This document shows positions 1-7,243 of a stretch of 22,843 nt of DNA, piece by piece. The stretch's first letter is position 1; each line of letters begins with the position of its first letter. This DNA comes from Thermoplasmata archaeon (GTDB taxonomy: Archaea; Thermoplasmatota; Thermoplasmata; Thermoplasmatales; Thermoplasmataceae): contig JAJZKS010000004.1 in assembly GCA_021850835.1 (NCBI GenBank), positions 1-22,843 on the forward strand, read 5' to 3'. The position numbers and the translations under genes are program-made. The notes beneath the pieces were generated by a model. It made no database searches. It saw only the letters and a program-made list of their open reading frames with translations, and was not told where the DNA came from.

Positions 1-743
1 TTGCAATATTCAGGGGTTTTGCCGGAAGGAGGGATGATAGCAGAAATCTCGGGAATTTCTATACGGACATGGTGAGAACAATGACCAGGGTACTTCTTCC
101 CCTTACACTGATTCTGGCAGTTCTCCTTATAGTGCTCGGAGTGCCCCAATCCCTGGGAGGATATAGCCTTGTGAAGACCCTCTCAGGCAGTTTTGAGCTC
201 ATAAAGGTAGGCCCAATTTCATCACTAGTGTCAATAATGCAGTTGGGCACAAACGGGGGCGGATATTTCGGCGCAAATTCAGCATATCCCTTTGCCAATC
301 CCAGCCCGCTTACAAATTACATAGAGCTTGGCGGAATGATGCTCCTCCCCACTGCCATGCCATTCCTCTTCGGAAGAATGCTCCGCATGAAGAAAGAGGG
401 CAGGACTCTCCTGATTGCATCCTATGGGCTTTATGCCATTGATCTTGCAATCGCCCTTATTCCAGTTACTACACTGGGCGCCGGCATGGAGACTAGGCTA
501 GGAGGATTTTCAACAGCCCTTTATACTGTTACTACAACCGCATTCACCACTGGATCAGTCAATACCTCACTGGCAGCAATGCATCCACTGGTTATCATGG
601 CAGCCCTCATGGGCATGATGATACAGGCCACTCCCGGGGGGATCGGTGTGGGGGCCATGTATATGCTCATGTACGTGCTGATTACAGTATTCATTGTGGG
701 GCTCATGGCGGGCAGGACCCCAGAATACCTTGGGCAAAAATAA
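1..743 (+). CDS. kdpA: KdpA, K+-translocating subunit (N-terminal part; left edge and frameshift)
   Basis: Potassium-channel-like subunit of the membrane KdpFABC pump, which carries K+ into the cell at low external potassium. The reading frame is open from base 3 to the left edge, so the first ATG (69) is internal; roughly 160 residues of a family-typical ~557 lie outside the window. Visible KdpA signatures are the pore loop TNGGGYFGANSAYPFANPSP (codons near 250-310), a second pore region TTTAFTTGSVNTS, and the late motif GLMAGRTPEYLG. The frame then hits TAA at 741-743, where homologues continue with a Lys-rich turn and further membrane helices. The missing continuation is present in another frame (see the next entry), so this is one gene broken by a one-base shift. 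Whether the shift is real, a sequencing artefact or bypassed by recoding cannot be told from the sequence. Confidence 0.9.
   Translation, partial: AIFRGFAGRRDDSRNLGNFYTDMVRTMTRVLLPLTLILAVLLIVLGVPQSLGGYSLVKTLSGSFELIKVGPISSLVSIMQLGTNGGGYFGANSAYPFANPSPLTNYIELGGMMLLPTAMPFLFGRMLRMKKEGRTLLIASYGLYAIDLAIALIPVTTLGAGMETRLGGFSTALYTVTTTAFTTGSVNTSLAAMHPLVIMAALMGMMIQATPGGIGVGAMYMLMYVLITVFIVGLMAGRTPEYLGQK
735..743 (+). other. kdpA: Frameshift site in kdpA (CAAAAATAA)
   Basis: Five A residues (736-740) directly precede TAA. Adding one A would read LGQKITANDVK and restore an uninterrupted KdpA. The zero-frame Lys codon AAA (738-740) can re-pair one base back on 737-739, with a stop codon next in line, which is also the layout of a simple -1 slippage site. 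A homopolymer miscall is the simplest alternative. Confidence 0.85.
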
Positions 744-1201
744 CTGCAAATGATGTAAAGCTTGCAGTTATAGCATTCCTGGCACATCCAGTAGTAATTC
801 TGGTTCCAACAGCCCTTGCCTACGCACTAGGTGCAGTTCATGCCATAGGATTGGGGACGGGTCCTGTAGGGTTCACACAGATACTCTATGAATACACTTC
901 AGCTGCAGCCAACAACGGTTCAGATTTCCTGGGGACAACTGGAAATACTGTGTTCTTCAATGTTTCCACCGGGATAGTAATGTGGGCCGGCCGTTTCATA
1001 CCCATATTCATAATGCTGGCAATGGCAGGCAGAATGCTTGACAAGAAGAGGAGCACAGAAGTTGCACTAAGGACTGACAACCTGATTTTCCCGGCAATCC
1101 TCATTATCAGCATCCTCATACTTGCAGTTCTGACATTCTTCCCGTTCCTTGCGGTTGGGCCAATTCTTATGCATCTGGAGGGGATAAAAAATGCCCTTTA
1201 A
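737..1201 (+). CDS. kdpA: KdpA C-terminal part, after the frameshift
   Basis: Continuation of KdpA in the -1 frame relative to the upstream part. Reading from 740 gives ITANDVKLAVIAFLAHPVV and then the fourth pore-loop region YEYTSAAANNGSDFLG, a GRFIPI helix and a final helix ending FLAVGPILMHLEGIKNAL. These match the known end of KdpA in order and spacing. The first ATG in this frame (851) lies inside the conserved region and is not a credible independent start. Together with the upstream part it gives about 399 residues of KdpA. The stop (1199-1201) overlaps the start of kdpB by 11 bases, as expected for translational coupling in a kdpABC operon. Confidence 0.88.
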   Translation, partial: KITANDVKLAVIAFLAHPVVILVPTALAYALGAVHAIGLGTGPVGFTQILYEYTSAAANNGSDFLGTTGNTVFFNVSTGIVMWAGRFIPIFIMLAMAGRMLDKKRSTEVALRTDNLIFPAILIISILILAVLTFFPFLAVGPILMHLEGIKNAL

Positions 1202-3353
1202 TGAGAAACAGATTAGCGGAAGGACAGCCGGGCAGGAAAATCTTGAGGAACCCATCAGCTGGCTATATGTGGCTAAGGACTCCCTCCTAAGGATGAGTCC
1301 TATGAGGCTCATAAAGAACCCTGTGATGTTCGTAGTAGAACTGTCCTTCCTGGTAGTTTTGCTCATGACAATAGTGCCGGGGGCTTTTCCTCATCTGGCA
1401 CACCAGAACGACAGGGTTTTCTATGCGTATGTAACGGCAATACTCTTTGTAACTGTGTGGTTCAGCACCATTTCTGACTCTTTTGCGGAAGCAAGGTCCA
1501 GGGCAACTGCTGCAAACCTGAAGAAGCTAGAAAAAGAGGGAGTTGCCAGGAGAATTCACGAAAACGGAAGCGAGGGGAGAACCATCGAAACTGTGAAATC
1601 ATCTGATCTCAGGAAAGGGGACGTCATACTTATTGAGAAGGGTGACCAGGTTCCAATTGATGCGGAAGTATCGGAGGGAATTGCTATGCTGGACGAGTCC
1701 CTTCTCACCGGTGAATCAGTAGGAGTGAGGAAATCAAAGGGTGACACCGTAATTGGGGGTTCTACTGTTGTCAGCGATTCCATCGTTGCAATTGTAAATG
1801 TAAATCCAGACGAGACTTACATAAGCAAGCTTGTGAAAATGGTTGAATCCTCGGAAAGGCCCAAGACGCCAAATGAGGTGGCACTCTCCATACTGCTCCT
1901 TGGGCTGACAGGCGTGTTCACCATCATCCTGTTTGCACTCATAGCGCTCTCCCTTCTGCTCAATCTCGGCGCAGATCTCTCTGTGCTTATCGCGCTCTAT
2001 GTGTGCCTTCTTCCAACCACGATTGGCGCATTGCTGCCGGCAATAGGAATCTCTGGAATAACCAGAATGTCAAAGAACAGCATTATCGCCAAATCCGGCA
2101 AAGCCATAGAGACTGCAGGAGACGCAGACACAATACTGCTGGACAAGACTGGAACCATAACTGTTGGGAACAGGCTTGCACATGAGTTTATTCCTCTAGG
2201 CGGCCACTCAGAAAGAGAACTTGCTGAAGCTGCATTCCTGTCATCATGGAATGATGATACACCGGAAGGGAGGAGCATAGTGGAACTTGCCTTCGCAAAG
2301 AGGTTTGTCCCGAGGGAATATGATGCACTTAGGGAAGGCGTGCATGAGGAATTCAGCGCAGTCACAAGAAGGAGCGGAATAACCCTTGTTGACTCCGACG
2401 ACTTCACCCTCCCCAAAGGCGGGAGGGAATTCTACCAGAGGCACAGGTTCAGGAAGAAATTCGAGCTCCAGACTCCCCTGACGGAAGATACGACCATTCA
2501 CAAGGGTGCCCCAGATGCCATAAAGGATTCAGCGGAAGCCTGCCCTGACAATTATGATGATGTGGTTACCAGGATCACTTCGGAGGGAGGTACCCCAATT
2601 GCCGTATCCATGAACGGGACTGTACTCGGGATCATATACTTCAAGGATGTGATCAAGCATGGTATCAAGGAGAGAATCCTCGGGCTCAGGAAAATGGGGA
2701 TAAGGCCGGTGATGATCACGGGAGACCACCCCCTTACGGCAAGAAGCATTGCCGGCGAGGTGGGGATTGATGAATTTGTTGCCCAGGCCAAGCCCGAGAC
2801 CAAGTACCAGAAGGTCAAGGATGAACAGGCGGAGAACCGGATTGTTGCAATGATAGGGGACGGCACAAACGATGCCCCGGCCCTTGCCGCTGCAGACGTG
2901 GGGCTTGCGATGGCCTCAGGTACATTCGCTGCAAAGGATGCCGCAAACATGGTGGACCTTGAGTCAAACCCTTCAAAGATCATCGACGTAGTAATGCTAG
3001 GAAAGCAGCTTCTGATGACCAGGGGGGCCGTTACTACATTCAGTATCACCAATGATGTTGCCAAGTACTTTGCTATCGTGCCAGTAATGTTTGCCAGCAT
3101 CCCTGCGCTTGGCGCCCTGAACATTCTTGGCCTGGCTCCGCAAACCGCTGTGCTTTCTGCACTGATCTTCAATGCCATTGTCATTCCTGCACTCATACCC
3201 ATAGCGCTGCGGGGAACGAGGTTCAAACCCCAGAGCACTCTGAGAATATTCCTGAAAAACCTATTCCTGTACGGAGTGGGAGGAGTGCTGCTGCCATTTG
3301 CGGCCATAAAGCTGATTGCTGTATTCCTGGTATTTACAGGAGGCATAATATGA
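1191..3353 (+). CDS. kdpB: KdpB, P-type ATPase subunit of the K+ pump
   Basis: Catalytic ATP-hydrolysing subunit of the Kdp K+ importer, in the cytoplasmic membrane. 720 residues, against 682 in E. coli. Seen in order: actuator-domain TGES (173-176; this Ser is the inhibitory phosphorylation site in E. coli KdpB), the K+-path helix CLLPTTIGALLPAIG (272-286), phosphorylation motif DKTGT with Asp318, nucleotide-domain HKGAPDAI (Lys438), then MITGDHPLTA and the hinge motif GDGTNDAPAL, followed by the late helices around TFSITNDVAKYFAIVP. The extra length is mostly a basic and aromatic insertion of about 30 residues (roughly 398-436) between SGI and HKGA. The start is supported by GGAGG at 1177-1181. 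It overlaps kdpA by 11 bp and kdpC by 4 bp. Confidence 0.97.
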   Translation: MPFNEKQISGRTAGQENLEEPISWLYVAKDSLLRMSPMRLIKNPVMFVVELSFLVVLLMTIVPGAFPHLAHQNDRVFYAYVTAILFVTVWFSTISDSFAEARSRATAANLKKLEKEGVARRIHENGSEGRTIETVKSSDLRKGDVILIEKGDQVPIDAEVSEGIAMLDESLLTGESVGVRKSKGDTVIGGSTVVSDSIVAIVNVNPDETYISKLVKMVESSERPKTPNEVALSILLLGLTGVFTIILFALIALSLLLNLGADLSVLIALYVCLLPTTIGALLPAIGISGITRMSKNSIIAKSGKAIETAGDADTILLDKTGTITVGNRLAHEFIPLGGHSERELAEAAFLSSWNDDTPEGRSIVELAFAKRFVPREYDALREGVHEEFSAVTRRSGITLVDSDDFTLPKGGREFYQRHRFRKKFELQTPLTEDTTIHKGAPDAIKDSAEACPDNYDDVVTRITSEGGTPIAVSMNGTVLGIIYFKDVIKHGIKERILGLRKMGIRPVMITGDHPLTARSIAGEVGIDEFVAQAKPETKYQKVKDEQAENRIVAMIGDGTNDAPALAAADVGLAMASGTFAAKDAANMVDLESNPSKIIDVVMLGKQLLMTRGAVTTFSITNDVAKYFAIVPVMFASIPALGALNILGLAPQTAVLSALIFNAIVIPALIPIALRGTRFKPQSTLRIFLKNLFLYGVGGVLLPFAAIKLIAVFLVFTGGII

Positions 3354-3826
3354 AAGGAGGAAAACTGATTTCAGGAACCCTGCGGCTTGCCCTGGTCCTA
3401 GCCCTGATTTGTGGTGTGATATACCCCGTTGTTGTCACAGGCATTGGGCAGGCACTGTTTCCGTTCCAGGCAAACGGTGAGATGGCACAGTTGAACAATG
3501 CAACCGTGGGGTCATACCTCATAGGGCAGTCCACAAACAACTCGCACTACCTGTTCAATGTGAGGAATGATTCAGCCTCAGGGGTGGATCCTGATATCAC
3601 GGTAACAAGTGCAATGGCCCAGGCCCAGGTGATTCACAACTCTACAAACATATCCCTGGCCTACCTGGATGGCCTGATACATAACAATACCCGGTACTCC
3701 ATGTTCTTTTTCGGAACAGCGTATGTGGATTCACTGAGCCTGAACATCCTGATCATAGATCATTTCCACAACAGCATTGCTGTCTACGGGAAGATCTATA
3801 ATGGCCTGAACACAACAGGAAGCTGA
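3350..3826 (+). CDS. kdpC: KdpC, assembly/affinity subunit of the K+ pump
   Basis: Single-span subunit that stabilises the KdpAB complex and raises its ATP affinity in known systems. 158 residues, shorter than the ~190 of bacterial forms. One N-terminal membrane helix (about 8-32), then the family motifs ALFPFQANG, LIGQ and SGVDPDIT, the last matching the SGxxLDPxIS/T region. The C-terminal half is shorter and more divergent than in bacteria. The domain after the helix is unusually rich in N-x-S/T sequons (seven). The start codon overlaps the kdpB stop (ATGA). No kdpD/kdpE sensor pair follows, so control of this operon must lie elsewhere. Confidence 0.93.
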   Translation: MKGGKLISGTLRLALVLALICGVIYPVVVTGIGQALFPFQANGEMAQLNNATVGSYLIGQSTNNSHYLFNVRNDSASGVDPDITVTSAMAQAQVIHNSTNISLAYLDGLIHNNTRYSMFFFGTAYVDSLSLNILIIDHFHNSIAVYGKIYNGLNTTGS

Positions 3827-3862
3827 CCACTTGGAGTGCCCTGATGCCTGATTTTGGGAAAG

Positions 3863-3909
3863 CCGGCCTTGTACACCGGGGCCGGTAAAATTTATTCAAA
3901 TTTTTTGAA
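3863..3909 (+). terminator. Possible terminator region after kdpC
   Basis: CCGGCC (3863-3868) and GGCCGG (3880-3885) can form a 6-bp GC stem with an 11-base loop. A TTCAAA-TTT-TTTGAA inverted repeat (3895-3909) containing T6 follows. Archaeal termination mainly needs the T-rich part. Placement 37 bp after the kdpC stop fits the end of the operon, but no termination data exist. Confidence 0.4.
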
Positions 3910-3911
3910 GA

Positions 3912-4060
3912 TTTATATAAGCTATAATTCCAGTTAATTCCAATAAATACGGCATAGTGGTGCATGCGGGCAATGCCATATTTTTCCTATTGGCATGTAT
4001 TTTCTATTTTGCAGGTTATTTTCAAGCAATCACTATATGTAATGGGCGCAATTTAGTATC
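3912..4060 (+). promoter_or_regulatory. Promoter region upstream of the MscS channel gene
   Basis: Two TATA-like boxes are visible. TATATG at 4034-4039 ends 21 bp before the channel ATG, which predicts a leaderless mRNA starting at or near 4061. A stronger match, TTTATATA (3912-3919), predicts a start near 3943. It is followed by a 10-bp-period direct repeat TAATTCCA (3925-3932, 3935-3942) and an ATGCCA/TGGCAT inverted repeat (3973-3978, 3991-3996). A 30-codon ORF (3964-4056) lies between the two. Confidence 0.5.
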
Positions 4061-4945
4061 ATGCCCGGGTCGCTCAGGGGAAGCATACTCAAGATCATAG
4101 CAGCCATCGTGATCGCAGTTGCTATCCTGTACGCAGCCAGATATCTCCTAGAATTTCTTTCAGGCACCTACACCGATCTCTCACATTACCTGGTTTACAT
4201 AGAGGATGCCATTGCAGGAGTCATTGCAATAGGAGTTGCCGCAGCAACTGTCCGCATTCTGGGGCAGTTCATAGGATCGCTCTCTGAAAGGACCAACGGA
4301 AAGAGCAATTTCAGGGGCATCTTCATCATTGCCAGGATTGTGATTTATGCAGCAGTCATTTTCTGGTTCCTTTCCTACATTGGAGTGAACCTTGAGGGGG
4401 CCCTGGTTGGAGGCGCAATCGGAGGGGTAGCTATCGGTTTTGCCGTTCAATCAGTTGTTTCAAACCTGCTCTCAGGCATCATGGTAAGCGGGGGTGGCTT
4501 CATAAGGCCTGGAGATGCAGTCTCAGTTTATTCCTGGCTGTTTGGGCAGACCATCACAGGCCGGGTCGAAGATGTAAGGGCCCTATACACAAGGATTAGG
4601 AACCCACTGGGCCAGACCTTCCTCATACCTAACACCGCACTTCTTGGGACAACCGTTTACACTTCACTTGGATCCGGAAGCGGCCTCTCATTTACGTTTA
4701 GCGTGGCGTTGCCCGCTGATATCCCTGCCGACAAGCTCATAGGCAAGGCACGGGACGAACTTGGTGGTATACCCAGTTATGGCAGCGGCTTCACAGCGGA
4801 AATTTACCTGGCCTCAAAAGCAGGAGGCACCAATACATTTTCCGTGGTAACGAAGTTCTCTGATATAGAGAAGCTTTCTATTTTCCAGGATGCCATTAAC
4901 AGGGCATTTGATCGTGCTTACTGGGGCATAAGGGACGCTGCCTGA
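4061..4945 (+). CDS. MscS-family mechanosensitive channel
   Basis: Small-conductance mechanosensitive channel that releases ions and solutes on sudden osmotic down-shift; integral membrane protein of 294 residues. About three N-terminal helices are followed by the Gly/Ala-rich pore helix GGAIGGVAIGFAVQSVVSNL (116-135), which is the hallmark of MscS TM3. The beta-domain pattern RPGDAV ... GRVEDVRALYTRIRN ... FLIPNTALLG follows, then a short C-terminal alpha/beta domain. Size is close to E. coli MscS (286). It sits just downstream of the K+ importer but has its own promoter, a sensible pairing for K+ and turgor homeostasis. Its TGA touches the stop codon of the convergent radical SAM gene with no gap. 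Confidence 0.93.
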   Translation: MPGSLRGSILKIIAAIVIAVAILYAARYLLEFLSGTYTDLSHYLVYIEDAIAGVIAIGVAAATVRILGQFIGSLSERTNGKSNFRGIFIIARIVIYAAVIFWFLSYIGVNLEGALVGGAIGGVAIGFAVQSVVSNLLSGIMVSGGGFIRPGDAVSVYSWLFGQTITGRVEDVRALYTRIRNPLGQTFLIPNTALLGTTVYTSLGSGSGLSFTFSVALPADIPADKLIGKARDELGGIPSYGSGFTAEIYLASKAGGTNTFSVVTKFSDIEKLSIFQDAINRAFDRAYWGIRDAA

Positions 4946-6628
4946 TCAATCTGATATTATCCTGTTCCTCAGCCCGTCGTAGTACCTGTAAAGGAAGATC
5001 AGGAATGAGGAGAATGTTATATTGTGGTGCTTGGACCATTCGATCTCTTTCACCATGTAGTTCAGGTGCATTCCCATTGCGTCAGCCGTGACAATAGAGC
5101 CACCTTCCCTGTATGCATCGATATTCCTTACGATGCCTTCCATTTCCGACTTCGATATGAGTCCGAGCCTCTCCCTGACCTGAGCCATCATTTTCCCTGT
5201 CTCGTATGTAATGTGGACAAGATCTTCCCTGCTCATTTCCTTAGTCTCGTAATTGAGGTAATCCTCCCAGCTCTTCCCCTGGTCTAGAAGCATGTAATAG
5301 TCACCCAGGGTCTTTGCCCTGAGGGTTATCCCATACCTGTCATGCATCTCATAGAACAGTGATCCGGGATCAAGGAATGGGGTAAGGGGCGAGAGGAAGG
5401 CATGCATCTCCATCCTTCTCCCGATATGCTGCGACATGAGATATTCGGAGAATTCAACATCTGCAATGACGTCTTCCTTCTTCTGCCTGGGAAGCCCAAT
5501 GGTGAAATATACGTCAAATTTCCTGCAGCCGTTTTTTGCGGCGTTAAGAAGGGATTTTTCCAGTTCATGGTTTGAATAGCCTCGCCCAGCTATGAGCCTT
5601 ATGCTCTCTTTCGAGGAATCTGGCGAGATTTCAGCGGTGAAGTTTGGAAATGACCTGCTGAGCTTTTCAAAATATTCCTTGCTTGGAGGGATGAAGTATT
5701 CTGTGAGCAAAGGGATATCCACGCCCCTCTCCTTTGCGGCTTTGAAGAAGCCATCCTGGAACTTCTCCCCGGCTGCGAAAATATCCCCTGCAATGAAAAC
5801 CGGGGTGCCTATGCTGTCCTGTATTATCTCCAGTTCCTCGGTGACCCTGTCAGGGTTTCTGAAAATTGGTGACTCCTGGCAGTAATTGTGGGAAAATGCA
5901 AAATTTGATCCTCCGCAGAAACCACAATTGTACTGGCACCCATGCTCTATGAGGGTCATGGCAGAGGGATTCTTTATCCAGAGCTTGTAAGGCAGGTGCC
6001 CCTTTACATCAGCGTACTTGATTGCGTTCTTCATCAGGAGGTTGTAGTTCAGAAGCACATCATTTATTGCCCCCGGATCAAAACTTGGGGGATTGCTCCG
6101 GACTTTTCCCTCCTCCCTGTACATGAGGTTAGGGACTGTTGAGAGATTCCTGTTTCCCTCCACCGCCTCAGCAAGCTGCACGATGGAATGTTCCTGGAGG
6201 TCCCCGTTCAGGATGAAATCAACGAATGGAAACTGCTTCATTATCTCATTGGCAAAATAGGTTGTGGAAAAACCACCCATGAGAAGCTTTGATTCAGGGT
6301 GTATTGATTTTATTACCCTTGCGAGGTTGATAGCGCCATGCACGTGAGGGAGCCAGTGGAGGTCTATGCCAAAGATGTCCGCTTCGATGTTTGACAGGTA
6401 TTTTTCAGGGTCAAAAGCATTGGATCCGAGCATGAGTACGGCAATATTGCTTATCCTGGCATTGTAACCATTTGATACCAGAGAGTTCAGCATGCTTATG
6501 AACCCGACAGGGTACATTTCAAAAAGGGGAGTAGATGGAACAACATCGCTGATTGGCCCAGATCTTAAGTTCTTCTTCCTGAAATCATAAATACTAGGGG
6601 GATGGACAAGGCATACGTTGACTTTCAT
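4946..6628 (-). CDS. B12-binding domain/radical SAM protein
   Basis: Predicted iron-sulfur enzyme with an N-terminal cobalamin-binding-like domain and a radical S-adenosylmethionine core; substrate unknown. The N-terminal part begins MKVNVCLVHPPSIYD, typical of the B12-binding fold in such proteins. The cluster motif CQYNCGFC (CX3CX2C; Cys231, Cys235, Cys238) follows, then radical SAM elements including FIAGDIF, EISPDS and YFTIGLPRQKKEDV. The overall layout resembles a family I recall from Thermoplasma acidophilum (Ta0216 type); I could not check this. I chose the ATG at 6628 (560 residues) because the domain starts there. An in-frame ATG at 6673 would add 15 residues of unconvincing sequence. 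It is a lone gene on this strand. Confidence 0.85.
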   Translation of the reverse strand: MKVNVCLVHPPSIYDFRKKNLRSGPISDVVPSTPLFEMYPVGFISMLNSLVSNGYNARISNIAVLMLGSNAFDPEKYLSNIEADIFGIDLHWLPHVHGAINLARVIKSIHPESKLLMGGFSTTYFANEIMKQFPFVDFILNGDLQEHSIVQLAEAVEGNRNLSTVPNLMYREEGKVRSNPPSFDPGAINDVLLNYNLLMKNAIKYADVKGHLPYKLWIKNPSAMTLIEHGCQYNCGFCGGSNFAFSHNYCQESPIFRNPDRVTEELEIIQDSIGTPVFIAGDIFAAGEKFQDGFFKAAKERGVDIPLLTEYFIPPSKEYFEKLSRSFPNFTAEISPDSSKESIRLIAGRGYSNHELEKSLLNAAKNGCRKFDVYFTIGLPRQKKEDVIADVEFSEYLMSQHIGRRMEMHAFLSPLTPFLDPGSLFYEMHDRYGITLRAKTLGDYYMLLDQGKSWEDYLNYETKEMSREDLVHITYETGKMMAQVRERLGLISKSEMEGIVRNIDAYREGGSIVTADAMGMHLNYMVKEIEWSKHHNITFSSFLIFLYRYYDGLRNRIISD

Positions 6629-6997
6629 GGAAAAAGAATCGTAAATGTGTAAATGAACTGAGTATGCTAACATTCAGGTGTAAGAGTCTTATCTGCATTT
6701 ACTTGGCCGATATTCCTAATGGATTTGCTGGCCATATAATGTTCAAAGCATTCTCTAAGCTTCCTCCCATATGCTGCTTCCCAAAGGGCCATCTGGCCTT
6801 GCATGTCGCGGCCTGGAGCCCAGCATCCATAATGGCATTTTCATGTTTAACCCATTCTAGGGCCCTATTCAGTTTTTCCCAGGTGCCCACTTAACAGAGT
6901 CCCAAATTCATGAATGCAAAATAGTATCTGTTATCTGTCAGACCCATATTCAAGCTTATCGTAAGCTTATTATATTTCTGAGATCATATCATCGCAT
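6629..6997. other. Intergenic stretch with no convincing gene
   Basis: Holds the divergent promoters of the radical SAM gene and the DUF3311/symporter pair. A 63-codon GTG-initiated frame on the minus strand (6890-6699) has protein-like composition, but I recognise no family, RBS or promoter. It may be a degraded gene remnant. ATTCATGAAT (6906-6915) is a perfect 10-bp palindrome. Nothing else stands out. Confidence 0.5.
6952..6975 (+). promoter_or_regulatory. Promoter and direct repeat upstream of DUF3311/symporter
   Basis: TTATTATAT (6967-6975) is centred about 27 bp before the ATG at 6998, predicting a leaderless transcript. Two copies of AAGCTTAT (6952-6959 and 6963-6970) lie 11 bp apart, on one face of the helix, and the second overlaps the TATA box. 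That is a plausible repressor or activator site. Confidence 0.55.
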
Positions 6998-7243
6998 ATG
7001 CCAAATGTTAGCACTGTTCAGTCAGGACAGGATAAGAAGAGGGCATACATGATAGCCGGCATTTTAATGGCTATACCATTCTTTGCGTACATAATTCTCC
7101 CTGTGTACGACAGAGTCGACCCTCAGTTATTCGGAGTGCCCCTCTTCTACTGGTATCAGACGGTGTGGCTTGCAATCTCTGCCGTGTTATTCGGCGTGGC
7201 CGCGTTTCTCATAGGACGCGCTAAGGGCGGTGAAGAAGAGTGA
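6998..7243 (+). CDS. DUF3311-type small membrane protein, symporter partner
   Basis: 81-residue protein with two predicted membrane helices (about 17-36 and 50-72) separated by a short loop containing VYDRVDPQLFGVPLFYWYQ. A xxDRxxPxLFGxPFFYWYQ-like segment next to a sodium:solute symporter is characteristic of DUF3311 proteins, thought to be small partners of SSS transporters. The stop overlaps the GTG start of the symporter by 4 bases (GTGA), so the two are almost certainly co-translated. The N-terminus lacks a signal sequence. Confidence 0.8.
   Translation: MPNVSTVQSGQDKKRAYMIAGILMAIPFFAYIILPVYDRVDPQLFGVPLFYWYQTVWLAISAVLFGVAAFLIGRAKGGEEE

Noticed and set aside
851..1201. Independent 116-aa membrane protein gene
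   Set aside because: It is the C-terminal end of KdpA. The match to KdpA continues upstream of its ATG without a gap, back to the frameshift.
2552..3346. 264-codon minus-strand frame inside kdpB
   Set aside because: It lies wholly opposite strongly conserved KdpB motifs, has low-complexity Ser/Pro/Ala composition, and has no start signal. It is a shadow frame.
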